Shown: piece after piece, positions 7,681-17,650 of the stretch
How positions within the stretch are numbered: position 1 is the first letter of the stretch
How the letters are laid out: every line of letters starts with the position of its first letter
Assembly: GCA_003577365.1 (NCBI GenBank)
Contig: QEUY01000006.1
Coordinates: 1 to 18,547, forward strand
Direction: 5' to 3'
Origin: Chloroflexota bacterium
Lineage (GTDB): Bacteria; Chloroflexota; Anaerolineae; Caldilineales; Caldilineaceae
Length of the DNA: 18,547 nt
Notes under the pieces: model-generated
Databases searched by the model: none
What the model was told of the DNA's origin: nothing
Seen by the model: the letters and a program-made list of their open reading frames with translations, nothing else
Translations under genes and position numbers: made by a program

Positions 7681-7709
7681 GCTATACGTCATGTTTTCTT
7701 TTCCATGAA
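7681..7709 (-). promoter_or_regulatory. Possible promoter for GNAT acetyltransferase
   Basis: On the minus strand TTCATG and TATAGC are 17 bp apart, 22 bp ahead of the acetyltransferase ATG, in a locally AT-rich patch. The -35 match is poor (3/6) and the -10 is 4/6, so this is only a candidate. Confidence 0.25.
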
Positions 7710-7731
7710 CTTGGCGACTGGCGCGGGCGGG

Positions 7732-9000
7732 CTACACCGCATGTTCGCGGATGCGCCACTCCTCATGTGGTTGGCGTGTGTGCGGGCCCAGCGGCAACAG
7801 CATCAGCGCCGCGCACAGCGCCACCGTCGCCGGCACAATGCTGCTCCACGCCGCCAGCCGCAGCCAGACCAGCGGCGCGACCGGGATCAGCGAGACCAAT
7901 CCCAGCCCGGCCAACGCCACCAACATCACCGTGACTCCGGCCATCCACCCCCAGGTCGTCACCTGCCAGCGCCGCGCCACCGTCGACCCGACGGCCTGCC
8001 CCACCGCCATCACCAACGAGGCCAGCAGCCCGCTGCTGACCCAACCCAACAGGAAGTTGTGCAGCACATAGACGCGCAGCTGCGTGCCCGCGCTCCAGCG
8101 CCAGACACCGGGAATCAACACCGTCAACGTCGCCAGCAGATGTACCCCCAGCGCGGCCAGCGCAAACCAGAGCAGCAGCGGCAGATGGCTGCGCCGGCCC
8201 CACAGCGCCAGCCAGTGGCGCGCCAGAAGCGCCATCGCCACGCCGTTGGCAATGGCCGCCAGCCAAAGCATGCCGGAGGTCACCGCCGCCGGCGACATCC
8301 CCAGCACAAAGGTCGGTGACAGCGCCACCGCCAGGCTCATCGCCGGCAGGTGCGGGAGTTGCATCCCCTGCCGCGCCAGCCCGGCCCAGATCACCCCCAG
8401 CAGCCCCAACAAAAACCAGCCGACGGCGAAGAGATCCAAAAAGAGATGGAGGAAAAACTGCTGGAGAAAAATGCTCGAGCTGTGCGTCATGGCCGTGGCC
8501 GCCACCCCCAACGCGCCTGCCGACGCCAACAGCATCAGCGCCAGCCCCCAATCCCACAGATGGACAGGCAGCGGGCGCATCGCCAGCCGCCGCGTGGCGC
8601 GCACATAGAGCCAGATGAACCAGAACCACGCCAGCCCGTTAAAGCCCGAAACCATGGCCCCCAGGGGCAGCGCGCGCCCGGCCACCGGCGTCAGCCCATA
8701 GCCGTTTTGCCAGAAGGCCGGAAAGCTCGCCAGCGCCAGCCCCGCGGTCACAATCAACTGGGCGCGCGCCGCGCGTGGCGCAGCTTCGCCGGTATAATCA
8801 GGCAGATAATGCCAGATCAGCGCCATCAACCCCAGCGTGACCCAGCCAAAATACATCAAGTGGCTGTGCGCGTGGCGCACGGCATTGAAATTCTCCCCCC
8901 ACGACGGCATACCCAGATACAGCCCAAAACGCAGCAGCACGCCCGTCGCCGCCGCCAAGGCCAACATGGCCACTGCCATAAACCCCGCCCAACGCGTCAT
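7732..9000 (-). CDS. Polytopic membrane protein with HxHxH motif, possibly heme-copper oxidase subunit I-like
   Basis: The 422-residue protein has roughly 11-12 hydrophobic helices. Helix 2 opens with RHAHSHLMYFGW (H43, H45, H47), followed by H64 in IWHYLP. Further intramembrane histidines are H185 (FFLHLFLDLFAVGWFLLG) and H314 (RVYVLHNFLLGW). An H-x-H segment entering a helix followed by GW recalls heme-copper oxidase/nitric oxide reductase subunit I and NnrS-type proteins. However, the HH pairs of the Cu centre are not seen, so heme or metal binding is plausible but oxidase activity is unlikely. I prefer ATG 9000 with GGAGTGATGGAG just upstream; a longer reading to 9060 adds a polar N-terminus that spoils the first membrane segment. 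It follows the hybrid kinase gene by 83 bp and may share its transcript. Confidence 0.82.
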   Translation of the reverse strand: MTRWAGFMAVAMLALAAATGVLLRFGLYLGMPSWGENFNAVRHAHSHLMYFGWVTLGLMALIWHYLPDYTGEAAPRAARAQLIVTAGLALASFPAFWQNGYGLTPVAGRALPLGAMVSGFNGLAWFWFIWLYVRATRRLAMRPLPVHLWDWGLALMLLASAGALGVAATAMTHSSSIFLQQFFLHLFLDLFAVGWFLLGLLGVIWAGLARQGMQLPHLPAMSLAVALSPTFVLGMSPAAVTSGMLWLAAIANGVAMALLARHWLALWGRRSHLPLLLWFALAALGVHLLATLTVLIPGVWRWSAGTQLRVYVLHNFLLGWVSSGLLASLVMAVGQAVGSTVARRWQVTTWGWMAGVTVMLVALAGLGLVSLIPVAPLVWLRLAAWSSIVPATVALCAALMLLPLGPHTRQPHEEWRIREHAV

Positions 9001-9083
9001 CGCTCCATCACTCCGTCTGCAAGACAAGCGGTCGATTCCAGCCAGCCCCCAGCGTCGCACCGCAGCCTGCTCGCCGCCATGAC

Positions 9084-12035
<2,952 letters not shown>

Positions 12036-12086
12036 ACCGGATTGTACCTCTCCTTCCGACCCGACCGGGGCTGCCGGGCCTGCCGC

Positions 12087-13073
12087 CTACTCCGCCGTGA
12101 GAAGTTCGATTTCAAACAGCTTGGGCCATAGTTTGCCGGTCACAAAGAGCCGGTCTCCGGCGGCATCATAGGCGATGCCGTTCAACACATCCACCGGGCG
12201 CACGCGATCTTCGGCGGAGAGCAGCCCGGCCAGATCGATCCAGCCGGCCACCTGCCCCGTCGCCGGGTCGATGCGCGCAATGCGGTCGGTCTGCCAGATG
12301 TTGGCCCAGATCTCGCCCTTGACCATCTCCAACTCGTTCAGCCGCATCACCGGCTCGCCCTGGTCCGTCACCTCAATTCGTCCAACTTCCTCCATCGTCT
12401 GCGCATCCCAGCGATAGAGCGTGGAGGTGCCATCGCTCATAATCAGATGTTTGCCGTCAAAGGTGATGCCCCAGCCCTCGGTGGGATAGCTGAACTGGCC
12501 GATGCGCGCCAAGCTCTTGCGGTCATAGACAAAGCCGACGTTGGACTGCCAGGTAAGCTGCACAATCCGGTCGTCGACGACTACGATACCCTCGCCAAAA
12601 TAGGCAGCCTCCAGCGGGACTGACTGCAACACCGTGCCCGTCTCCAAATCCACACGGCGCAGCGACGACGCGCCGTGCAGGCCTGTGCCCTCATAGAGCA
12701 CGCCGTCGATATATTGCAGCCCCTGGGTGAAGGCATCCGGCGCATGGGGATATTCGGCCACCACCCGGTAGCTATAGACCGGCGTCGCCGCATCCGGCGC
12801 GGAAAGAGCCGTGGCCGGGGTGGGTGCGGCGATGGGCAGCGGGCTGGCCGGCTGCACCGCGGGCACGGCCGCGGGCATAGCCGGGGTGGGCAGCGGGCTG
12901 TGGCGGGCCGCCAACGGGCTGGTTACAGCCGGGGCAGCCCCACCGCCCTGCGGCGCGCGCTGCGCCAGGGCCAAGACGGCCACGAGGACGACCGCAGCCA
13001 CCGCCAGCCCCAACAGGGCAAGATAGGGGTGAGTTCGAAAGTTCATCAGCAGCGTGTGTTTGTGCGTTCGCAT
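12087..13073 (-). CDS. Membrane-anchored glutaminyl-peptide cyclotransferase (beta-propeller type)
   Basis: Residues 100-328 match the plant/bacterial glutamine cyclotransferase family (PF05096): YPHAPDAFTQGLQY, VLYEGTGLHGASSLRRVDL, YFGEGIVV, LIMSDGTSTLYRWD, LNELEMVKGEIWANIW and LNGIAYD. These enzymes convert N-terminal glutamine to pyroglutamate, usually on exported proteins. A membrane helix (about residues 18-38, ALLGLAVAAVVLVAVLALA) and a Pro/Ala-rich linker (about 41-98) precede the domain, so it probably acts outside the membrane. ATG 13073 overlaps the -35 element of the divergent promoter; ATG 13046 is an alternative that keeps the helix. Neither has a clear Shine-Dalgarno. It heads the leftward series that continues with the hybrid kinase. 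Confidence 0.9.
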   Translation of the reverse strand: MRTHKHTLLMNFRTHPYLALLGLAVAAVVLVAVLALAQRAPQGGGAAPAVTSPLAARHSPLPTPAMPAAVPAVQPASPLPIAAPTPATALSAPDAATPVYSYRVVAEYPHAPDAFTQGLQYIDGVLYEGTGLHGASSLRRVDLETGTVLQSVPLEAAYFGEGIVVVDDRIVQLTWQSNVGFVYDRKSLARIGQFSYPTEGWGITFDGKHLIMSDGTSTLYRWDAQTMEEVGRIEVTDQGEPVMRLNELEMVKGEIWANIWQTDRIARIDPATGQVAGWIDLAGLLSAEDRVRPVDVLNGIAYDAAGDRLFVTGKLWPKLFEIELLTAE

Positions 13074-13101
13074 TGACTAGGCCCAACGCGTGGCCTATAC
13101 T
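13073..13101 (+). promoter_or_regulatory. Strong sigma70-type promoter for DUF3788-archease-rtcB
   Basis: TTGACT (13073-13078, 5/6) and TATACT (13096-13101, 5/6) are separated by exactly 17 bp. The predicted start near 13108 gives a leader of about 87 nt to the DUF3788 ATG. An inverted repeat occupies the spacer (separate entry). Confidence 0.65.
13078..13097. promoter_or_regulatory. Inverted repeat within promoter spacer (candidate operator)
   Basis: TAGGCC (13078-13083) and GGCCTA (13092-13097) form a perfect 6-bp dyad with an 8-bp centre. It begins in the last base of the -35 and ends in the first two bases of the -10. A regulator bound here would control the RNA-repair operon directly, and could also affect the divergent cyclotransferase gene. 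Confidence 0.4.
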
Positions 13102-13194
13102 GGAATGGGGCCTCTTCGGAAGCGGGGGCGGTTACCCCGATCAAAATCAACGGGACGCATCGTTGCATAGAGTTTACAAAAAGGATGGCAGAAT

Positions 13195-13638
13195 ATGCAA
13201 TGGAAGGAAAAGTTCCCGCCAGATCGACAGCCATCGATGGACGAAATCGCAGACTATATTGGCGGCGAGGCCAGACAGTGCTGGCAAACGCTGCTTGACC
13301 ATCTGCAGACAACCTATCGGGTACAACCCAAACTGTCGTACAGCGACTGTGCAAGCAAGCCGGGCTGGAACATCAAACTCCAGAAGGGCGGCCAGTCACT
13401 CGGTACATTATATCCTGAAGAAGGCAGCTTCTCCGTATTCCTCGTCATCAGCTACAGGCTTGCTCCGCGCATGGAACCGATCGTTCCCAGGCTCAGTGAT
13501 AAGACGGCCGAGTTGTATCGACAGGCGGGTGACTACATGCACCTGGGCAAGTGGATGATGTTCCAGATCAAGGATATGGCCGGGGTCGGCGACTATGAGC
13601 AGTTGATCTCCGTCAAGCTGCCGGCCAAAGCTGCGTGA
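13195..13638 (+). CDS. DUF3788 family protein
   Basis: The 147-residue protein has the pattern of the DUF3788 family (PF12663): a helical N-terminus, SDCASKPGWNIKLQKGGQSLGTLYPEEGSFSVFLVIS in the middle, then YMHLGKWMMFQIKDMAGVGDYEQLISVKLPAK at the end. It has no signal peptide or membrane segment. The molecular function of the family is unknown. ATG 13195 has AAGGA 10 nt upstream and is the first gene behind the strong promoter. The stop is 3 bp before the archease ATG, which implies translational coupling. Base composition is visibly lower in GC (about 48-57 % in sampled lines) than the next gene (about 68 % in a sampled line), suggesting more recent acquisition or different selection. Confidence 0.82.
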   Translation: MQWKEKFPPDRQPSMDEIADYIGGEARQCWQTLLDHLQTTYRVQPKLSYSDCASKPGWNIKLQKGGQSLGTLYPEEGSFSVFLVISYRLAPRMEPIVPRLSDKTAELYRQAGDYMHLGKWMMFQIKDMAGVGDYEQLISVKLPAKAA

Positions 13639-13641
13639 GCC

Positions 13642-14058
13642 ATGTTGAACTGCCGTTTTGAGGAATTGGGCCATACCGCCGAGATCGGCCTGCGCATCCA
13701 GGCCGATGCGCCGGAAGACCTGTTTGCCTGCGCCGCCCAAGCCATGTTTGCGCTGCTGCGCGCTCCGGTCGACCCCGAAGAGCCGCCCATCGTCCATCAC
13801 ATCCGGCTCGACGCCTACGACAGCGACAGCCTGCTGGTCGACTGGCTCAGCGAACTGCTCTATTTGTATGAGACCACCGGCGCGCTCTTCACCGACTGCA
13901 CCGTTTTGCGTTGGACGCCCACGCATCTGCAGGCCGAAGCGCGCGGGCGCAAACCGCTGGTCGCGCCGTCGCTCCATATCAAGGCCGTCACCTATCACCA
14001 ATTGGCGATCACCCTCGACGCCGAGGGCTGGACGGCGCAAGTCTACTTCGATATCTAG
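13642..14058 (+). CDS. Archease (RtcB activator)
   Basis: The 138-residue protein matches the archease family (PF01951) from end to end: FEELGHTAEIGLRI at the start (the family usually reads HTADIG, so E14 replaces Asp), LLVDWLSELLYLYE in the middle, then LHIKAVTYHQLAI and a terminal VYFDI with D137. Archease speeds RtcB guanylylation and allows multiple turnovers during RNA ligation. Its position directly upstream of rtcB supports that role. It starts 3 bp after the DUF3788 stop and has no strong Shine-Dalgarno of its own, so its translation probably depends on coupling. Confidence 0.93.
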   Translation: MLNCRFEELGHTAEIGLRIQADAPEDLFACAAQAMFALLRAPVDPEEPPIVHHIRLDAYDSDSLLVDWLSELLYLYETTGALFTDCTVLRWTPTHLQAEARGRKPLVAPSLHIKAVTYHQLAITLDAEGWTAQVYFDI

Positions 14059-14086
14059 GTGACGTAAGCTGCTGCCCGACAGAGAG

Positions 14087-14122
14087 GTTCACCGCAGAGT
14101 CGCAAAGAGCGCAAAGAAGAGA
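14087..14122. repeat. Dispersed intergenic repeat of the GCAGAG/CGCAAAG type
   Basis: After GTTCAC come three near-tandem units: CGCAGAGT (14093-14100), CGCAAAGAG (14101-14109) and CGCAAAGAA (14110-14118), followed by GAGAGAAG. From memory, closely similar strings occur between genes in many unrelated bacteria, and their spurious translations (like TAESQRAQRRE here) recur in databases. It occupies the archease-rtcB gap. Its role is unknown. Confidence 0.55.
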
Positions 14123-14211
14123 GAAGCAAGCACGCGTCGTCTGTGGCGCTGCACCGGGCGCAGCCTGCGCCTCACCCAACTTTGTTCGCCGTCAGGCCAT
14201 GGAGGTATTGT

Positions 14212-15663
14212 ATGATCCAACTCAAAGACCTGACCCGCATTGATACCTATGTGTGGGAGATCCCGCGCAGCTACCGCGCCGACATGCGCGTGCCGGCGCG
14301 CGTCTATGCCAGCCGGGCGCTGCTGGAAAAGGCGCTCACCGACAAAAGCGTCGAGCAGTTAGTCAACGCCACCACCTTGCCCGGCATCGTCGGGCAGGCC
14401 ATCGCCATGCCCGACGTCCACCAGGGCTATGGCTTCCCCGTGGGCGGCGTGGCGGCCACGCGCCTGCCCGACGGCGTCATCTCGCCAGGGGCCATCGGCT
14501 ATGACATCAACTGCGGCGTGCGCCTCCTCGCCAGCGACCTGAGCGAAGCAGAGATCGAACCCTATCTCAACGACCTGGCTACAGTGCTCTATCAAACCTG
14601 CCCCAGCGGCGTGGGCAAAGGTGGGCGCTACCGGCTCAGCGCGCAGGAGATGGATGCGGTCTTGGCGCACGGCGCGCGCTGGTGTCTGGAAAATGACCTC
14701 GCCAGCGCCGAAGACCTGCTGCACACCGAAGGCATGGGCTGTCTGACCGGGGCCGACCCGGCCAAAGTCAGCCAGCGCGCCCGTGACCGCGGCCGCGACC
14801 AGCTTGGCACGCTTGGCGCCGGCAACCATTTTATCGAAGTCGACCGCGTGGCCGACACCTTTGAACCGGACGCCGCTGCCGCCTTTGGCCTGCGCCCCGA
14901 CCAGGTGGTCGTGCTGATCCACTCCGGGTCGCGCGGGCTGGGCCACCAAGTCTGTACCGACTATGTGCGCGACTTCCAGAAAGTGTTGGGCAAATATGGT
15001 ATCGACCTGCCCGACCGCGAACTGGTCTGCGCGCCGCTCAGCTCGCCCGAAGGCGCGGGCTACGTCGCCGCCATGCAGGCCGCGGCCAACTTCGCCTTTG
15101 CCAACCGCCAAGTGCTGGCGATGCTGGTGCGCGAAAGCTTTGAGCACGTCCTCGCCCCTGCCGGCCTGCCCTTCCACCTGCGCCAAGTCTACGACGTCGC
15201 CCACAACATCGGCAAAATCGAATGGCATGAGGTCAACGGGCAGCGCATGCAGGTCTGCGTCCACCGCAAGGGCGCGACGCGCGCCTTCCCGCCCCAGCAC
15301 GACGAGATCCCGCCTAATTATCAGGCGGTAGGCCAGCCCGTCCTGGTGCCGGGGTCGATGGGAACCGCCAGCTATGTCTTGGCCGGAACCCAAGGCGCCA
15401 TGCAACAGACCTTTGGCTCGACCTGTCACGGCGCGGGCCGCAACTTGAGCCGCACCGCCGCCAAAAAACAGGTGCGCGGCGAGACGCTTAAACAAGAACT
15501 CAACCGCCGCGGCATCCGCGTGCGCGCCGGCAGCATGGCCGGTTTAGCCGAAGAGGCCCCCATCGCCTATAAACAAGTGGAAGAAGTGATCGAAGTAGTC
15601 GAAGGGGCCGGGATCGCCCGCGCCGTCGTCCGGCTGGAACCGCTGGCGGTGATCAAGGGCTGA
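14212..15663 (+). CDS. rtcB: RtcB RNA-splicing ligase
   Basis: The 483-residue protein is a full-length RtcB, the GTP- and Mn2+-dependent ligase that joins 2',3'-cyclic-phosphate or 3'-phosphate ends to 5'-OH ends (tRNA splicing, RNA repair). Active-site residues are all visible: D98 and C101 in GYDINCGVR, H206 in GAGNHFIEV, H237 in LIHSGSRG, H331 in VAHNIGK, and the guanylylated H406 in STCHGAGR. MPDVHQGYGFPVGGVAA and KGATRAFP are family hallmarks. ATG 14212 has GGAGGT 6 nt upstream; a longer frame back to 14143 runs through the intergenic region and is not used. It lies 153 bp after archease, probably in one transcript with DUF3788. No RtcR-type sigma54 activator is adjacent. Confidence 0.97.
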   Translation: MIQLKDLTRIDTYVWEIPRSYRADMRVPARVYASRALLEKALTDKSVEQLVNATTLPGIVGQAIAMPDVHQGYGFPVGGVAATRLPDGVISPGAIGYDINCGVRLLASDLSEAEIEPYLNDLATVLYQTCPSGVGKGGRYRLSAQEMDAVLAHGARWCLENDLASAEDLLHTEGMGCLTGADPAKVSQRARDRGRDQLGTLGAGNHFIEVDRVADTFEPDAAAAFGLRPDQVVVLIHSGSRGLGHQVCTDYVRDFQKVLGKYGIDLPDRELVCAPLSSPEGAGYVAAMQAAANFAFANRQVLAMLVRESFEHVLAPAGLPFHLRQVYDVAHNIGKIEWHEVNGQRMQVCVHRKGATRAFPPQHDEIPPNYQAVGQPVLVPGSMGTASYVLAGTQGAMQQTFGSTCHGAGRNLSRTAAKKQVRGETLKQELNRRGIRVRAGSMAGLAEEAPIAYKQVEEVIEVVEGAGIARAVVRLEPLAVIKG

Positions 15664-15679
15664 GCCTTACGCGCCAAAT

Positions 15680-15699
15680 CGCATATGATCTCATATGCG
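15680..15699. repeat. Near-palindrome between rtcB and tatA
   Basis: CGCATATGA (15680-15688) and TCATATGCG (15691-15699) are perfect inverted arms around a 2-bp centre, 17 bp after the rtcB stop. The tiny centre favours a protein-binding dyad over an RNA hairpin, and no T-run follows. It could be an operator for tatA. Confidence 0.4.
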
Positions 15700-15813
15700 G
15701 TTCATGCAAAAAGCCGCACAATGAGGTACACTAGCTGTTGACTGCTTGCGCCGGTGATCGACACAGCTTTGCACCGGCCATTCTTGATGCGTTGTTGAAG
15801 AAAGGACTGCACC

Positions 15814-16086
15814 ATGCTCCCACGGATCGGCCCTGTCGAATTGATCCTGATCCTGGTCATCGTCACTATGCTCTTCGGCGTGGGCAAACTCCCCGAGGTC
15901 TTCGGCGCAGTGGGCCGAGGCATCCGTGAGTTTCGCCGCGGCGCAAGCGAAGATGAGGCCAAACCCCAGGTGACCACCGCCGAAGTGACCACCGCCGAGG
16001 TGACCACCGTCGAAACCCCGACAGAAACCCGGACGGAAACGACGACTGTCTCGACCGCCGGCGACGGCAATACACACCAGGGGTAA
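15814..16086 (+). CDS. tatA: Twin-arginine translocase subunit TatA
   Basis: The 90-residue protein has the standard TatA layout: a short periplasmic N-terminus (MLPRIGPVE), one membrane helix (LILILVIVTMLFGVGK, about residues 10-25), the FGxxKLPE hinge and an amphipathic helix (VFGAVGRGIREFRRG). The tail is acidic and Thr-rich with a tandem VTTAE repeat (VTTAEVTTAEVTTVE). TatA multimers form the pore that moves folded proteins with twin-arginine signals across the cytoplasmic membrane. The start ATG has AAAGGA about 7 nt upstream. No tatB or tatC is adjacent, so TatC must be encoded elsewhere. TatE- or TatB-like use cannot be excluded. Confidence 0.92.
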   Translation: MLPRIGPVELILILVIVTMLFGVGKLPEVFGAVGRGIREFRRGASEDEAKPQVTTAEVTTAEVTTVETPTETRTETTTVSTAGDGNTHQG

Positions 16087-16119
16087 TCACCCCATCCATA
16101 CGCCGCCAGCGACGCCAGC

Positions 16120-16151
16120 GCCTACCCGGTAGCAGTTTGCACCGGGTAGGC
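16120..16151. terminator. Hairpin between convergent tatA and protease genes (first of two)
   Basis: GCCTACCCGGT (16120-16130) pairs perfectly with ACCGGGTAGGC (16141-16151), and GCA/TGC inside the 10-nt loop extends the stem past a bulged A. It lies 33 bp after the tatA stop. No T-run follows, so termination may rely on the stem alone. Confidence 0.5.
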
Positions 16152-16163
16152 TGTATTGCATCA

Positions 16164-16196
16164 AAGACGACCGGCCCCGTGGAGGCCGGTCGTCTT
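16164..16196. terminator. Bidirectional hairpin between convergent tatA and protease genes (second of two)
   Basis: AAGACGACCGGCC (16164-16176) pairs perfectly over 13 bp with GGCCGGTCGTCTT (16184-16196) around a 7-nt loop. It sits 32 bp from the protease stop and 77 bp from the tatA stop. Symmetric A/T ends give short T-tracts (CTT) on both strands. It is probably a shared terminator. Confidence 0.6.
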
Positions 16197-16228
16197 ACGT
16201 TCAAGCCGGATTGGGCGCGCCCTCGCGC

Positions 16229-17410
16229 CTACTGCACCCGGCCCCAGTCCCACAGTTCCTTGGCCCTTGTCCCAAAATAGGAAGCAAAGAACTGGTTTGG
16301 ATAGGCGCTGGAGCCGAATGAAACCACGCCGTTGACGTAGTTGATCGATCCCGCCGCATAGGGGAAGAAGCCGACAAGCCACGGCCCCCCGCTCGACCCC
16401 TGGGTCATATCACAGCCGATGCCGACCGGGTCCGGCCCTGCGATCGCATAGCGCGTCTGTGTCCGCGCCGCACAGGCGATCAAGTAGCGGCCGGAGCCGA
16501 TGTTGCCGGGATAGCCAAAGGCAAAGAACTGCTGCGTGCCGGAACGGTTATACTGAAAGCCCAAATTGCCAACCCACTGGCTGAGCTTCATGCCGTTGCG
16601 GTTGCCGACAATGACCATGCCGATGTCATAGGCGTGATCCTCGTTCGCCCACCACTCATACGAGACGATGGCGTTGGTCTCGTAGAATTTGCCATAGGGC
16701 GCCACCCCATAGCGGTAGGCTGGCACAAAGACAATGTTGGTGTGCCAGCCGATCCCCCTGGTGTAAAGACAATGGCCTGCGGTCCACACCGAGCGCCCCC
16801 CCGCCGACGAGGCGCTGCACGACGCATTGCCGCGGCCGGGAATGGTGAAAAAGAGCCGGCCCATCGCCTTATAGGGGAACTGCTTCCAACTCTCGCCATA
16901 GTAGTTGACGCTGTAGCGGGTGAAGGGCGGCGACTCGCGCCAGGCCAAACTCTCGTCCACAGCCGCGCCCTCGACCGGCGCGCCGGCGGCGTCGATCTCC
17001 TCCAGCATGGCCCATTGGTCGGCGTACAGTTCCTGTGCCAGGGCCAGCGCCTTGGGGTCAGGCAGTTTGGAGGGGAAGGCCCCGGACGCGCCCTGCACCT
17101 CGCCGGCGGCATCCGCAGCGTCCACAGCCGCGAGGTCGACGTCGGGGGCGAGCAGCAGATCCAGCGGCTCAGCCGCCATCATCCGCTCCGCCGTCCAATA
17201 GGCAGCGGTATCCACCGGCGCGGCGGCATTCTCCGACTTCAGGACAAAGTTTGATGCGGCCTGCGGACTCCCGCTGCTCAACACAGGGACAAAGGCGCGC
17301 GGCGGCTCGCCAGGCGCGCCAGGAGCAGCCTGGACAGCACCCAGCCCGGGCGCGAACAGCAACACGCACACACACGCAACAACCACAAAGCTGCGAAAAC
17401 GAGCGGTCAT
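16229..17410 (-). CDS. Secreted trypsin-like serine peptidase (S1 family, glutamyl endopeptidase-like)
   Basis: The 393-residue preproprotein has a signal peptide (residues 1-28, ending GAVQA), a ~150-residue acidic, Ala-rich propeptide and a peptidase domain from about 175. The catalytic triad is H213 in VWTAGHC, D262 in HAYDIGMVIV and S340 in TQGSSGGPW. Cysteine pairs C198/C214 (flanking the His) and C313/C333 fit the conserved S1 disulfides. The position before the nucleophile is Ser (GSSGG) rather than Asp, as in V8/glutamyl endopeptidase-type enzymes, so cleavage after Glu is possible but not shown. The start ATG has AGGAGGAG 4 nt upstream. It should be secreted and activated by removal of the propeptide. 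The signal peptide lacks a twin-arginine motif, so export by Sec is expected despite the nearby tatA. Confidence 0.93.
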   Translation of the reverse strand: MTARFRSFVVVACVCVLLFAPGLGAVQAAPGAPGEPPRAFVPVLSSGSPQAASNFVLKSENAAAPVDTAAYWTAERMMAAEPLDLLLAPDVDLAAVDAADAAGEVQGASGAFPSKLPDPKALALAQELYADQWAMLEEIDAAGAPVEGAAVDESLAWRESPPFTRYSVNYYGESWKQFPYKAMGRLFFTIPGRGNASCSASSAGGRSVWTAGHCLYTRGIGWHTNIVFVPAYRYGVAPYGKFYETNAIVSYEWWANEDHAYDIGMVIVGNRNGMKLSQWVGNLGFQYNRSGTQQFFAFGYPGNIGSGRYLIACAARTQTRYAIAGPDPVGIGCDMTQGSSGGPWLVGFFPYAAGSINYVNGVVSFGSSAYPNQFFASYFGTRAKELWDWGRVQ

Positions 17411-17503
17411 CAGACTCCTCCTGGGGTGAAGAGGTACGATTTGACTGTGAGCAAGCCCGAGATAACGAAGAAAAAACTAAACGAACGAGTGACGAAGACA
17501 AAT

Positions 17504-17534
17504 CTAGCCCAAGCGCATACGGCGCTTGGGCTAG
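17504..17534. promoter_or_regulatory. Perfect 13-bp hairpin upstream of serine protease gene
   Basis: CTAGCCCAAGCGC (17504-17516) and GCGCTTGGGCTAG (17522-17534) pair perfectly around a 5-nt loop. On the minus strand ATTTGTC follows, a weak T-tract. It may terminate the ANK-like transcript, whose stop is 145 bp away, or lie in the protease leader, since the candidate promoter at 17556-17584 is upstream of it. Confidence 0.5.
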
Positions 17535-17555
17535 GGTGGGGATAGATCGACGGGG

Positions 17556-17584
17556 GTCATAAGAGTTCCTATTGGCGATGACAA
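17556..17584 (-). promoter_or_regulatory. Candidate promoter for serine protease
   Basis: On the minus strand TTGTCA (5/6) is followed after 17 bp by TATGAC (4/6). The predicted start near 17549 gives a ~138-nt leader that includes the 17504-17534 hairpin. No other good promoter is seen in this 268-bp gap. Confidence 0.35.
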
Positions 17585-17650
17585 AATAGGGCGGTCGGAA
17601 ATATCACCGTCCACTCTATCACGCCTCTGCACCGAGTTCAACGGGTTTTC

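Noticed and set aside
13408..14040. 210-codon minus-strand frame across DUF3788 and archease
   Set aside because: It is antisense to two recognised families and lacks any motif of its own.
14359..15495. 378-codon open frame on the minus strand
   Set aside because: It is antisense to rtcB, whose active-site motifs are all intact; the opposite frame shows no family features.
15738..15766. Promoter for tatA with TTGACT as -35
   Set aside because: The -35 is good, but nothing like a -10 occurs 16-18 bp downstream, so the match is probably chance.
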